Of a stretch of 64,000 nucleotides of DNA, positions 1 to 12,096 are shown one piece after another. How positions within the stretch are numbered: the first letter of the stretch is position 1; each line of letters opens with the position of its first letter. Under the pieces are notes generated by a model, which made no database searches, was not told the DNA's origin, and saw nothing but the letters and a program-made list of their open reading frames with translations. Origin of the DNA: Allium sativum (lineage: Eukaryota > Streptophyta > Magnoliopsida > Asparagales > Amaryllidaceae); the NCBI GenBank assembly GCA_030737875.1, contig CM060912.1, forward strand, positions 884,515,199 to 884,579,198, written 5' to 3'. The position numbers and the translations under genes are program-made.

Positions 1-898
1 TTTTGTCACATATATGAAATGAAATCTTTTGAAATCGATGAACGAATTATATTTATATATATATATATATAATTAAAATAAATCAAATAACGAAGTTGTA
101 GTTCGTATTTTGAAACCGTGATTTCAAACGATTACTGCGGGAGATCCGACCATCGGATTTTCCCAAAACTGAAATCGTTGGGTTCGCTTTGGAAATATCT
201 TTCCAACGGCACCAACTTTGCAAAGATCCAACGGTTGGATTGTCTGGAATGTTTAATTCAAATCTGAATGAAAACAGCGCCAGAATCGTTTATATAAGGT
301 AAAAACTCTATCCTCCGGTTTGCGTTGCATTGTGTGATGGGAACTGAGTCTTATAATGGCTTCATTTTTGTAAAAAGCATTGCGATGTTTAAAAGATTTA
401 CTTGTTTTAAAGCACTGGCAATCCAATGAAGAAAACCCATTCCGCGTTAGCAACGTGGTCCTGTGATTGGCCTTATTGTAAAATATGTTAAGTAGATTTC
501 TCATACTAGTCCCATGACTGACTCGTAGTTTGTTTCACTTGCAAACTCGGATGCCCCTATTTCTACATGGGCAGCCTTGTATTCAGGTTTTAGCAGGCTC
601 TTTCTGGATAGCTGGAGCTGAAGATGGATTCTATCATTTCTTTCTTTTTATGTTGTTCAGCTCCTATTGTACATATTATGTTTTGATTCCGCCGTAGACA
701 TTTATGTAAATTTGAACTGTATTTTGTACTAAGTATGATCCTGTATACTATGTAACTCTGATGATTATGTTTATTCAGTGTATTCTATTGTACATTATCT
801 GGTGTATTTATTTATTTTTGTTCTGCTGTGATCTGTTTATGTGTTATATTCCAAAGATTACCCTTGCCACCGTGGAACGGGGTTTGGTGGTCGTCACA
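1..898 (+). mobile_element. 3' portion of a long LTR, family F, inserted in element A
   Basis: This piece aligns with the 3' part of the solo LTR at 13760-18973: 1-290 matches about 16480-16750 and 290-898 matches about 18375-18973. It ends GTCGTCACA, the family-F terminus, then drops directly into element A's LTR at 899. The roughly 1.6 kb found between these blocks in the other copy is missing, and the junction lies in a short TTATA stretch present at both flanks. The left end is outside the window, so its target-site duplication cannot be checked. No gene is present; short open frames are incidental. Confidence 0.8.
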
Positions 899-917
899 GC
901 GATTATTAATGAGCGCC

Positions 918-1131
918 TATGACACGAGGTTAGGCGCGTTTCTGGTGTAAGACTGCCCAGAACCTCCCGGAAAATCCAGCAACCACAAGCGGACGTCTAA
1001 TGTGAGAGGTCAACGGCAAGAACTAGAGGCGTAACGGTTTTTGACACGAGGTTAGGCGCGTTATGGTATAAGTCTGCCCGGAACCGCCCGACAAATCCAG
1101 CAGCCACGAACAGACGTCTAATGTGAGAGGT
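918..1131 (+). other. Tandem pair of structured LTR motifs (M2), element A 5' LTR
   Basis: There are two related blocks, 918-1010 and 1040-1131. Each starts near GACACGAGGTTAGGC and ends TCTAATGTGAGAGGT, with CCCGGAACC-type sequence in the middle. The same pair recurs in the 3' LTR (7880-8091), in LTR C (61206-61435) and in inverse orientation in element D. Arms around the centre are complementary. See the finding on M2 for pairing evidence. Function unknown. Confidence 0.7.
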
Positions 1132-1200
1132 CATACATCGTTACGGCATAATAATTAAATTAAGAAATACTAACCATAATAAGACATGTGGGTGACATGG

Positions 1201-1732
1201 GCTATGCAATTAAAGCCCCGCTAAAGCCCCCGCAATACCCCCGCTATAGCCCGTAGCACCCTTCAACCGCTACGCTATTTCAATTTAGCGCTGATGAACA
1301 GTAGACCCGCTTGTAGCCCCGCTATTTCCCGCTGCATCCGCTAAATCAATGCTTTTTACCATTCGCTTTAGCAATATTAAAATATAAAGGTTGATTTGAC
1401 TAATTCTCTTTTAAAAAATATCAATAAAGTTAGAGTAAAGAGCTAATTTTAAGGCATTAATGTTCAGTATATTCTGGAAATCTATTATAATCATCAAATC
1501 TAATGTGTGTTACCATGATATTCTTTGATTCTACTATATATGATTAATTAATATTAGTTTCTTCAACACATATAATGTGAAAATGATAATTAATTAATTT
1601 TAAATATTTGGTTTCACATTTTATGAACCTTTTTGCGTCTCCGCTATATCCCCGCTATTTCCCCGCTTTATCCCCGCTACACCTTTTTGCACATCCGCCG
1701 CTATGGAACCGCTAAGCGCTTTAACTGCCCGG
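1201..1732. mobile_element. hAT-like MITE (about 532 bp) in the 5' LTR of element A
   Basis: Absent from the otherwise collinear 3' LTR (empty site near 8160), so insertion is directly shown. Ends are imperfect inverted repeats: GCTATGCAATTAAAGC on the left against GGGCAGTTAAAGC, the reverse complement of the right end. Flanks are TGACATGG and GGACATGG, an 8-bp target duplication with one mismatch, as expected for hAT. Both subterminal regions are crowded with CCGCTA and CCCCGCTAT, as expected for transposase-binding repeats in hAT elements. No coding sequence. Confidence 0.75.
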
Positions 1733-2247
1733 ACATGGGTATGGTTAGAGGGTTAAGGGGGTGATATAAATGACATGTAAAACATGACTAATGTAGACTT
1801 AAGTGTAGTAAGACATGTGTAAGATATGGAAAATATAATAAAGGGGGGTTAAGTGGGACACGGGTGACATGTGAAACAAAATTTAGATATGCTTAACCAA
1901 ATGGAGCCCGTGATGGTATCATAAGTTAATTGAATTGGGTAAAGTTTAAGTAACGGGTTAAGTAAATGGAAGGGTTAAGTCAAATCTAAAATTAATGACA
2001 AGAAATGGGGAATGATAAATAACCTATTATGAATAAACTTGAATAAGGCAAGAAAGGATGATAGGTGGAAATTATAACTTATGGGACAAGTTAAGTTATA
2101 GGAAACGATAAGGAAGATGAGATAACATATATGTAAAGGTATACTTAAATTAAGTGGTTTGGGAAGGAGAAATGTGAAATTAAAAATGATATAAGTTATA
2201 TGAATGGAAAAGAAGTAAATTAGAATCATATATGCTGGTTGGGTTAA

Positions 2248-2311
2248 GTAATTCTTTGGTTGCCAGTCTGATGTTGATTTCGGTCTTCGGGGCTGGTGTT
2301 TAGAGGGTTAT
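2248..2311 (+). other. Conserved hairpin motif (M1), element A 5' LTR
   Basis: The outer arm GTAATTCTTT (2248-2257) can pair with AGAGGGTTAT (2302-2311) using G-U pairs. An inner CCAG/CTGG stem frames a loop containing TGATGTTGATTTCGGTCTTC followed by GGGG. The 3' LTR copy (8669-8732) has changed both arms yet still pairs. Function unknown. Confidence 0.65.
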
Positions 2312-2504
2312 TCTCCTAATCAGTATATATGTAGGATAAGGCATACTTAACTATGAATTTAGTATAACATGTTGTTGTAACCCTAAAAGGGAATAATTTA
2401 TGAAATTGGAAAATAACATATTGTGGGCTTATTAATGGACTTAAGTGGGTTAAATATAAATTGAATTAATAAGCAAGGGTAACTTGGTGAATACGAAAAA
2501 AGAA

Positions 2505-2650
2505 ACTAAGTATCAAACCTTGGTTAAGAGAACCGAGTAATAAACCTTAGTTAAGAGGACTAAGTTATAAACCTTAGTTAAGAAAACGAACGATCTAGGA
2601 AACTAAGTAGTAAACCTTAGTTAAGAGAACTAAGTAGTAAACCTTAGTCA
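2505..2650 (+). repeat. Minisatellite of about 28 bp in LTR A
   Basis: Five to six degenerate units built on AACTAAGTAGTAAACCTTAG, each holding the short inverted repeat CTAAG/CTTAG. The same array lies at about 8930-9095 in the 3' LTR with a different unit number, so it has changed since insertion. Confidence 0.75.
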
Positions 2651-4063
2651 AGTAGAACACGAGAAGGAGCGAACGTCCGCTCCAACGGTCTGGGTTACGA
2701 AGCATGCGGCTTCGAGGGGACGTGAGGGTACTCTTGGCATCCCTCTACGAGGTTGCAGATGATCCTCCTGGGCTCACAGAGGTTAAGGTCTGCGTTAGAA
2801 AAACCAAGAGTATGCCTTGATTGCAATATAAGGCAACCTAAAGACTAGGATGGACCAGCGTGAGGCGGCGATATCTAGATTATCCCTGTGATAGCACGTC
2901 GTCGTCTACCTACCATCTTGTGTCAATCGAGCACATGAAGCGGAAAGGCGGAGAACTCCAAAAGACCATATACTTGCTATCTAGTTATGGGCGAGGTTTG
3001 CCAATAGGTCTGTGGGGGCATAGGGGGCCTGCGTACAGTTCTCATTCTTGATTTTCTTGGGTGTCTTTCATTAGTTGAGGGAGGGGTCAAGTGGGACTAT
3101 AGCCACACATAGATAAAAACGGACCTTAGCATCTGCATCGGCAGATAACTTAAAGCTCCAGACCGAGTTCCGTGTTTCTTGATTTGCCCTACCATGGGAC
3201 TCGGGCTGCACATATAGAGGACATGTGCAACTAGACACCGATAACGATTCACGACACGTACATGGGGAAAGTCTAGGAACATATATTGCTCCGGGTAGTG
3301 TGTCCCAGACTAGGGGGCATTGTTCGATAGGTAGCATAATCCCTGGTTGGACCTAGGTCACGTAAACCCTGAATCCGAGAATCGTTCAATAGGTAGCATA
3401 AACCCCAGGGGTCCCGAATAGCGTAAACCCTGGGTGTATCTAGGAAGCGCTCGATAGTAAACCTTAGATTAGATCTAGATGATACACGGAATATAGAAAG
3501 ATCAAGAGTGGCAGTCCAAACGATTTTGAGAATGGTGGCTCTACACTAAAGTAGTATAGATTTACATGATGAAGCTCGTACGACATACGACAAGGGACTG
3601 TATATATACATGGAAAGGATTTGACGAGTTGGGGGTATCTATATATACGTTGTATTAGGTTAACCTACTAGTGGGACATGAGTACAGCCTAAAGAGCTAA
3701 CATTGTTAATAACCTAATAACCAAGAAAATGTAACTGAACGGTATATGTAGGATTATACAGAAGTTTATTCTAAGTCCACTCACACAGAACTTATGTTCT
3801 GACCCCCTCCTCATTACATACTTCCAGGTTGGGTTCATGACAGAGATGGTATAGCTTTGGATATAGGTTTAACAGTATTGTTAATAAGGTAAAGCAATAT
3901 TTAAATATTATACTCTATTTCCTTCCGCTGTGAGATGCTTTACGAGTTCTGACATGTTTCTTTATCTCTGTCTTTTTCTTCAGGATACCAGAGCACCCAA
4001 CTCTGGTTTCAGTATATTGGATTTTTGAAAAAAATTCGATCTGTTGGAATCCGGGTTGTTACA

Positions 4064-6167
4064 TCTGGTATCAGAGCTTCGGTTTAGTGATCTTAGGGAG
4101 ATAATGAGTGAACGTATTTGTATTTTCAAAAATATAAATATTATATATATATATAAACCTAGATCCATACAGTAGCCCAATAGACATGGAAAGAGTTGGG
4201 ATATCTAGTTTGTACACTAAGGGAATGAACATAGGAATTTTGAGACCCTTAAGAGGATTGGTTGGAAAGTGTACAATATGACTTGATGTTAGAGAAAGAA
4301 AATATCCCATAAGATGGAAACTGAAATGTTAGTATTTCAGAGTAGTGGGTTTAGAAGTGTAACCTTAGAAACTAGAAAAGGTTGAAAAATGAAATATGGA
4401 TTAGGAGTATATTTAGTCGAGAGAATTGAATTCGCGAAAGTGCCTAGGAAATCCTAGTGAGTTGAAGACCCGCTTTGAGTCTAACCCAATGATAAGCTTT
4501 TAAGAACTTGAATCTGTAAAAGAGTTTGTGGTATTTTTCCAAGTTTTGATCTTAAAAGTATTTTAATGTTTTTAGTGCATGATGGGTTTTAGAGTAAAGT
4601 AGGGTATATTGTGTAAAACAATGATTTCTTGTTTTAAAAGAATTCTCTCATGAAAAGGTGCATATTATAGAGCATGTATAGCTCGCTAGTTTTCATATAT
4701 GAAAGGATTGAAAAGAAGTTTTGAAATCTCTATTCTGTTAACAATAAATTTTGATTATTGTTTTAAAAAGAAATTTTTGTTGGGTGAACCAAATAAGGGG
4801 TAGAGTGTAAGAATAGAATAGATATTTGCACCTTAGCAGCCGAAGTTAACATTGTAAATAGGAACAGTGTAACCAATTAGTTGTCCTTGTCTACTCCAGT
4901 TTTGTGATTAGGAAAAAAAATATTTTGCAATTTTACTTTGTAACATGTTTTTATGGTTTGGCAAAAGCAAGTTTTTGAGAAAAGAAAATAAAGTTTTAAC
5001 ACTTTTTATTTTTGAAAGAAAAATGTAATGAAAAGAAAGGAGGCCAAACCATGTTTTAAAAAGAATGGAGTAGGTAAGGATTAGTGCCTAGAATAGAACG
5101 AGAGAAAGTTAAAGCTATGAACTAAACAATTGGAACCAACTAGAGATTGGTTGAGTTGAGTGATTCTCTGAGTGTCAATCTGATGTTGATTTCGGTCTTC
5201 GGGGTTGATACTTAGGGAGTTACTCTCTTGCCAATTTACAGTCAGGGATTAGCTAATATTAAACTAATAAAAAAAAATCGTAGAACGCATAAGCCGTAGG
5301 AGTCTAGGATTGTTGCTTGAAAAAGAAGTATAGGCTAGTAATACACGGCATGGACTAGTAGTGACTACTAGGCATTGAAGGGCAAGCAAATGTATAGATC
5401 CTGTTGAGTGGACTGATGACATAGTCCTAAGATTCATGGCCCGTAGTTGTAGCTGTGTAGGATACAGTTTGAGTTGAAAACAGAAGAGCTTGGTTGGAAA
5501 ATAAACTTAAGAAGAAGACTAGCCTAACTAACAAGAAAACAACTGAATCAATCAAGCAACAAAACGTGACAGGAAAAGAAAATGAAAAACTTAAGAAAAA
5601 GGTGAATAAATATTAAATTACTCCAAGATAAGATGAAATAGAAAAGAAAGCTTTCTTATGTGGTTGTGCTTGGACAGGAAAATAGGAAATCTTTATAGAA
5701 TAGTTATGTAAAAATCCAAGTACAATTAAGAAATAAAAACGAAGGATGTGAGTTTTTCCATTTTCATAACATAAGAAATCGAATTTGGAAAATTAGATTT
5801 TTCTAAATTTCGAATTTAATGATGGTTGGTAGGGTTTTGGATGCGAAAATTGGATGAACTATGCTCTTACTCTATAAGAGTGTCGGAAAATTTGGATGAA
5901 AAACATTTTGATTTTTCAAAAATATTGCATTCATATAGAATTGCAAGTATATTTAGGATGTGAGAATCATGTTTAGAAAGAGTTTTTAAAGTTTGCATAC
6001 ATATAGGTGGATCCAAATTAGGCATACATGATTTACTATGATGTATCTCACTTTGCACATGTGCACAATGTTGCAACAATTGGATGAACACTAACTGGAT
6101 GTTGCGAGGGATTATCTATTTTGCTTTTATCGAATTTCGGGGACGAAATTCCTTAAGGGTGGGAGAA
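4064..6167 (+). other. Non-coding internal region of element A
   Basis: About 2.1 kb between the LTRs. It opens with primer-binding site TGGTATCAGAGC at 4066-4077 (complement of the 3' end of initiator tRNA-Met, after a 2-bp spacer). It carries an internal copy of hairpin M1 at 5158-5225 and ends with AATTTCGGGGACGAAATTCC and the purine tract AAGGGTGGGAGAA just before 6168. No protein similarity to gag, protease, reverse transcriptase, RNase H or integrase is readable. The stretch from about 5520 resembles 32860-33517, the internal remnant of element H. Confidence 0.8.
5158..5225 (+). other. Hairpin motif M1, internal copy in element A
   Basis: The outer arms GAGTGATTCTC (5158-5168) and GGGAGTTACTC (5215-5225) pair over 11 positions allowing G-U. 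The inner arms AGTGTCAA and TTGATACT pair over 8. The apical loop repeats the conserved TGATGTTGATTTCGGTCTTC. This copy is outside the LTRs, so it is not explained by LTR duplication alone. Confidence 0.65.
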
Positions 6168-6519
6168 TGTAACACCCCGCATTTTTATATATAGCTAAAA
6201 ATGTGTGTATATATATATATATATGCATAGATAGGTTAATAATGGTGATGTACAACGGAAATTAATTAATGCATGAAAGAGAAAGAAAGATTGATTCAAT
6301 AACAGTGTGTGCAACGGAGAAGATAATAAGATGAGGACACTTAATTTAAATATCAGGAATTAAGTAAAATGGACATCACCATTGCGTTCTTCTCGAAATT
6401 TTGCTTGGAATAGAGTCTAAGTTTGCGAAAATCGGACTTCGTATGAAGAAGTTATGACCTTCGAAAGATGCAAGAAAAATTCAGAAATCAACCAGCTCAG
6501 AACAGAAAAAAATGGCCAG

Positions 6520-6704
6520 GTCGACCATGGTGTCGACCTACCCCTTGGGGAGGTCGACCTATCTCGACCTGGGACGAGAATTTCGGTCCAGAAGCAGGCC
6601 GAGTTCATTTTTGAGCACCTGTGACGTGTTTAAATGTGTTGTACGGATCTTATGGCTTCTAGGTCAATCTAAGGGCCCTAAAACACTCTCTACAACTATA
6701 AATA
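6520..6704 (+). promoter_or_regulatory. Putative LTR A promoter: GTCGAC cluster plus TATA box
   Basis: GTCGAC palindromes at 6520, 6532 and 6553, with a related CTCGAC at 6564, lie about 140-180 bp upstream of TATAAATA at 6697-6704, about 530 bp into the LTR. The same arrangement is found in LTRs C, D and the SIRE-like LTR. Use as a promoter is inferred. Confidence 0.6.
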
Positions 6705-7879
6705 CATAGCAAGACCAAACCCCAATTCATAAACAATTCCTTCTGACACCTCCATGCCGCCAAACTTCAACCAAACATGGTCGCCGCCCCAAAACTCTAA
6801 ACTAAATTGAAAGCTCTTCATCAACTTTGGAGTTTAATCAAATCAAGTAGCAAAATTCTTCATCAACAATTCATACTCCTCACCAATAATCAAATAAGAA
6901 GATTAAATCAGCGTTCTACATCAACGACAAATCATTTATTTCTCCAATCCAGTCAAGGTGAGTGGAATTATAATAAATTTGTTGCATAATAGTATTATTA
7001 TCGTTCATCATTCCACAGTTATTAATTTAATTCAAGATTCATGTTACAATAATTGTTCCTTTTATTCTCCTTCCCCTTTTTATTTTTGGATCTAGATTAT
7101 CTCGAACCTAGACGAAAATCTTATTATGCATACGTGCGGTTGGAATATGGAAATGTTGAGCATAATCTATTTTATGCAATCGAGAAACATAATCTGTAAT
7201 TTGGGATTGGAGCGTAACAATTATTATTGCAAATATTGGGGATTGTGGCATAACAATTAGTATTGTAAATATTCGGAAATCATTGTGATACATCTTGTAA
7301 ATGGGTAATTTTGGAGCGTAATCCGTAATGAATCTTTGGATATGATTTGGGAATGTGAATGGCACATAATCATGAATTCTGATTTATGATGTTAACATGA
7401 AATTATGTAAATTTAATTGGAATTATTGAATGTGGGATAGGATTGGAAAAAGGTGATTTATTTCAAATCTACATACTATGGGATTGAGGGGAATAATAGG
7501 TATAGCCTATTAACGGGAATATAAGCATGAACATAAATTGGGGTTTTTGGGTAAAGCCTGAATTTGAGACTTGAAAATTGGATATGCCGTTAAGATCCTA
7601 GAAACATAATTAAAAATGGAATATGTTGGATAAACCATGTTTTTATGTAATTATGAAACTCGACGCATAACATGAAATTGACAATAGTTGCATAACTTGA
7701 GCGTGAACATGCTTGTGAATTGGTAATTGACATTTGATATCTAGAATGAACATAAACATGCCTGTAAATTTATAATTGGCCTATGAGACCTAGGATAGAC
7801 ATGAATTGTAATTAAGTTGAATTTGGAACACATGACATGAATTTAGGGTTTGGGTGAAAGATGATTATCAATTAGCGCT

Positions 7880-8091
7880 ATGACACAAGGTTAGGTGCGT
7901 TTGTGGTGTAAGAATGCCCGGAACCGCCCGACAAATCCAGCAACCACAAGCGGACGTCTAATGTGAGAGGTCAACAGAAAGAACTAGAGGCGTAACGGTT
8001 TATGACACGAAGTTAGGCGTGTTGTGGTATAAGTATGCCCGGAACCCCCCGGCAAATCCAGCAGCCACGAACAGACGTATAATGTGAGAGG
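7880..8091 (+). other. Tandem pair of structured motifs (M2), element A 3' LTR
   Basis: Block 1 (7880-7971) has arms CGTTTGTGGT (7898-7907) and ACCACAAGCG (7943-7952), pairing over 10 positions with one G-U in the sense strand. Block 2 (8001-8091) has GTTGTGG and CCACGAAC, which pair with a bulge. An outer TTAG/CTAA-type stem flanks both. Confidence 0.7.
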
Positions 8092-8668
8092 TCATACATC
8101 GTTACGGCATAATAAATAAATTAAGAAATACTAACCATAATAAGACATGTGGGTGACATGGGTATGGTTGGGGGGTTAAGGGGGTGATGTAATGACATGT
8201 AAAACATGACTAAGGTAGACTTAACCGTAGTAAGACATGTGTAAGATATGGAAAATATAATAAAGGGGGTTAAGTGGGACACGGGTGACATGTGAAACAA
8301 AATTTAGATATGCTTAACCAAATGGGGCCCATGACGGTATCATAAGTTAATTGAATTGGGTAAAGTTTAAGTAATGGGTTAAGTAAATGGAAGGATTAAG
8401 TCAAATCTAAAATTAATGACAAGAAAGGGTGAATGATAAATAACCTATTATGAATAAACTTGAATAAGGCAAGAAAGGATGATAGGTGGAAATTATAACA
8501 TATGGGACAAGATAAGTTATAGGAAACGATAAGGAAGATGAGATAACTTATATGTAAAGATATACTTAAATTAAGTGGTTTAGGAAGTAGAAATGCGAAA
8601 TTAAAAATGATATAAGTTATTTGAATGGAAAAGAAGTAAATTAGAATCATATATGCTGGTTGGGTTGA

Positions 8669-8732
8669 GTAATTCTCTGGGTGCCAGTCTGATGTTGATT
8701 TCGGTCTTCGGGGCTGGTGTTTAGGGGGTTAT
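8669..8732 (+). other. Hairpin motif M1, element A 3' LTR
   Basis: GTAATTCTC pairs with GGGGGTTAT (8724-8732) using G-U pairs, around the same conserved loop as at 2248-2311. Compared with the 5' LTR copy, both arms differ and remain pairable. Confidence 0.65.
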
Positions 8733-10506
8733 TTTCCTAATTAGTATATATGTGGGATAAGGCATACTTAACTATGAATTAAGTATAACATGTTGTTGTA
8801 ACCCTAAAAGGGAATAATTTATGAAATTGGAAAATAACATGTTGTGGGCTTATTAATGGACTTAAGTGGGTTAAATATAAATTGAATAAATAAGCAAGGG
8901 TAACTTGGTGAATACGAAAAAGGAAACTAAGTATCAAACCATGATTAAGAGCAAGTAATAAACCTGAGTTAAGAGGACTAAGTTGTAAACCTTAGTTAAG
9001 AAAACGAATGATTCAGGAAACTAAGTAGTAAACCGTAGTTAAGAGAACTAAGTAGTAAACCTTAGTTAAGAGAACTAAGTAGTAAACCTTAGTCAAGTAG
9101 AACACGAGAAGGAGCGAACGTCCGCTTCAACGGTCTGGGTTACGAAGCATGCGGCTTCGAGGGGACGTGAGGGTACTCTTGGAATCCCTTTGTGAGGTTA
9201 CAGATGATCCTTCTGGGCTCACAGAGGTAAAGGTGTGCGTTAGAAGAACCAAGAGTATGCCTTGATTGCAATATAAGGCAACCTAAAGACTAGGATGGAC
9301 CAGCGTGAGGCGGCGATATCTAGATTAGCCCTGTGATAGCATGTTGTCGTCTACCTACCATCTTGAGTCAATCGAGCACGTGAAGCGGAAAGGCGGAGAA
9401 CTCCAAAAGACCATATACTTGCGATCTAGTTATGGGTGAGGTTGGCCAATAGGTTTGTGGGCGCATTGGGGGCCTGCGTACAATTCTCATTCTTGATTTT
9501 CTTGGGTGCCTTTCATTAGTTGAGGGAGGGGTCAAGTGGGACCATAGCCACACACAGCTAAAAACAGACCTTAGCATCTACATCGGCAGATAACTTAAAG
9601 TTCCCGACCGAGTTCCGTGTTTCTTGATTTGCCCTATCACGGGACTCGGGCTGCACATATAGAGGACATGTGCAACTAGACACCGATAACGATTCACGAC
9701 ACGTACATGGGGAAAGTCTAGGAGCATATATCGCTCTGGGTAGTGTGTCCCAGACTAGGGGGCATCGTTCGATAGGTAGCATAATCCCTAGTTGGACCTA
9801 GGTCGCGTAAACCCTGAATCCGAGAAGCGTTCAATAGGTAGCATAAACCCCAGGGGTCCTGAGTAGCGTAAACCCTGGGTGTATCTAGGAAGCGCTTGAT
9901 AGTAAACCTTAGATTAGATCTAGATGATACACGGAATCTAGCAAGATGGAGAGTGGCAGTCCAAATGATTTCGAGAATGGTGGCACTAAACTAAAGTAGT
10001 GTAGATTTACATGATGAAGCACGTACGACATACGGCAAGGGAATGTATATATACATGGAAAGGATTTGACGAGTTAGGGGTATCTATATATACGTTGTAT
10101 TAGGTTAACCTACTAGTGGGACATGAGTACAGCCTAAAGAGCTAACATTGTTAATAACCTAATAACCAAGAAAATGTAACTGAACGGTATATGTAGGATT
10201 ATACAGAAGTTTATTCTAAGTCCACTCACACAGATCTTATGTTCTGACCCCCTCCTCGTTACATACTTCCAGGTTAGGTTCATTGCAGAGATGGTATAGC
10301 TTTGGATACGGGTTTAACTGTTTGTTAATAAGGTAAAGCAATATTTGAATATTATACTTTATTTGCTTCCGCTGTGAGATGCTTTATGAGTTCTGACATG
10401 TTTTTTTATCTCTGTCTTTTTCTGCAGGATACCAGAGCACCCAACTTTGGTTTCGGTAGATGGATTTTTGAAAAAAATTCGGTCTGTTAGAATCCGGGTT
10501 GTTACA

Positions 10507-12096
10507 ATAAAGTTATCATTCGGTACATTGCATGTAAAATATTACAGATTTCTACAAGAGATTCAAATATAGCAAAAAGTAAAGTAAGGGCGAAGAAGTT
10601 CTCTTATTCCGATCCGCTGATATTAGAGCACCACAACGTCTATCAGTTGATGACCGACCTTGCATTGGTTTGAGCGGAAGTTCTGTTGTTTGGACCGTAC
10701 TGGTCGTTTGATGCCCCTTTCCCCTGGGAAGTTGTAGAAGGATTTACATCTTGGGGATTCTTCACATATTTTTATAGGCAATTCAACCTAATCAGCTTTT
10801 CGATCAATGATTTTAGATGCCTACATTTGTTGGTGTTATGATCTGGCTGATTGTGGAAACGGCAGAACTTCCCAGAGTTGATTATATGGTCAGTCATCTT
10901 TATTGGTCGAGGCTCCGGGTAATCTTCTGCATCCTTCATGGCAAGGTAGATGTTTTAGGAGTGTCTTTCAGAGTAGTTAGTTTTGATGAGTTACGAAGGC
11001 GAAACTTCTTATTAGTCTTGTAGTCGTTCCCGTCGTTGACTCACTTCTACCCGTGATTTTTCTCTTGATTAACTCAATCATTAACACTCTTTTTATCCTC
11101 GACAGTTCTACTTGTGCCAATAGGAGGAGGATCGCCATCTACTCTCATGTACTCCTCTGCTTTTTTATAGAACTTGTCAAGCGTATTTGGTTCCTTCATT
11201 TTTATCCACCACCCAAAATCGCTTCTCATGTCTATGGCGTCGAGTAAAGCCATGAGGATTATGCAAGGCTCTGGATTCCTCACTTCGGACAAGGCAACAT
11301 AGAATCGACTGAGAAAAGCTTTAATGGATTCCCCAAGATTCTGCTTTATTGTTGAAAGTGTTATAGCATCCTTGGCTTTGGTAGCATACAGGCTGTACTG
11401 CTCCTTTAACATTTTGGTCAAGTCAGAGAACCGGTCTACAGACTTAGGTGGAAGCTTTGTGAACCATAGTGAAGCACCACCTTCAAAGTAGAGAGGAAAA
11501 TATAGGCATCTCATATTGTCTGTGGCCTTTTCCGCACTCATATGCCAATCATACTTGAACAGAAAGTAGTTAGGATCAACAAGACCATTGTACAGAGGCA
11601 AAGTCGGAGGAGTAAACTTCTTCGAACACTCTGTTCCTCGGATTCTCTCGGGGAACGGAGTCCCGGCGGGAGAGAATCCCATTCTCTTTCATCGTCATTG
11701 CGAGCTTGATTCTTCTTCATAATTTGTTCTATCATATCCGAGATGTATTCTTTAGTGTTATGCCGCTCTGCGAGGCTGAGTTCTTTGCCAAATGTTTGTC
11801 TGGGCAAGCGATCATGATTAGAAGACTTAGGTCCTTTACCTTCCCGCTGAGGAGATGCCTCCTTGGCGGGACTAGTAACCCTTTGAGTATTTCCATTGGA
11901 ATGATTCCTAGCTTTTGGATTCAAGTTTTCGATGTTTTCCAGTCATTATCATCTTTCATGTTATCGTTGTAGTAACGATCAAAAGCGGATGAATTGGCAT
12001 TTTCATCAAGATCAACATAGACTTTTTGAGAGGCTGGATTTGGTCGAGCATTGAGAACCGCATCTAACTTCTCCATCAAATCCTTGGTAGAAGTAC
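10507..12096 (-). pseudogene. Degenerate gag of a Tat/Retand-like Ty3/gypsy element (element G), 3' part
   Basis: Read on the minus strand, 11924-11074 encodes a plant retrotransposon gag (Retrotrans_gag type). It includes KFTPPTLPLYNGLVDPNYFL, a DWHMSAEKATDNMRCLYFPL stretch, SLWFTKLPPKSVDRFSDLTK and a KEQYSLYATK stretch, all typical of Tat-lineage gag. It is broken: a frame change near 11600-11680 separates the N-terminal reading (128 aa) from the core (202 aa), and stops occur around 11950. Further down, about 10840-10800 reads GKFCRFHNQPDHNTNKCRHL, the Cys/His region that follows the gag core in this lineage. The reading is then cut at 10506 by element A, so pol is absent from the window. 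Upstream it continues across element B to 29832. Confidence 0.8.

Larger units (their letters stand above)
899..4063 (+). repeat. 5' LTR of element A (3' part)
   Basis: Aligns along its whole length with 7865-10506 of the 3' LTR once the MITE at 1201-1732 is removed. Scattered substitutions and small indels make it visibly more diverged from its partner than element D's LTR pair, so A is older than D. It ends CCGGGTTGTTACA at 4063, two bases before the primer site. Confidence 0.88.
899..10506 (+). mobile_element. Element A: Tekay/Del-like long-LTR retrotransposon without coding sequence
   Basis: The plus-strand element has 5' LTR to 4063, a Met-tRNA primer site at 4066, about 2.1 kb of internal DNA, a polypurine tract ending 6167, and a 4.3-kb 3' LTR from 6168 to 10506. 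LTRs begin TGTAACACCCCGC and end GGGTTGTTACA. The motif AATTTCGGGGACGAAATTCC just before the tract is, from general knowledge, typical of Tekay/Del chromovirus 3' ends. No gag or pol is readable on either strand, so it fits a large non-autonomous derivative (LARD-like) that needs proteins in trans. It is inserted in the Tat-like element G. Its start lies left of the window because an F-type LTR interrupts the 5' LTR. Confidence 0.85.
6168..10506 (+). repeat. 3' LTR of element A, full length (4339 bp)
   Basis: Runs from TGTAACACCCCGC at 6168, right after the polypurine tract, to GGGTTGTTACA at 10506. It contains a GTCGAC cluster and TATAAATA box in its 5' part, the M2 pair at 7880-8091, hairpin M1 at 8669-8732 and a minisatellite at 8930-9095. 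Its first 1.7 kb has no counterpart in the window because the matching part of the 5' LTR lies beyond the left edge. Beyond 10506 the sequence is gag-region DNA of element G. Confidence 0.88.

Noticed and set aside
2268..2300. Hammerhead ribozyme (CTGATG core) in LTRs, as in retrozymes
   Set aside because: CTGATG is present but the required GAAA box and cleavage triplet arrangement are not, so the motif is only called a hairpin of unknown role.
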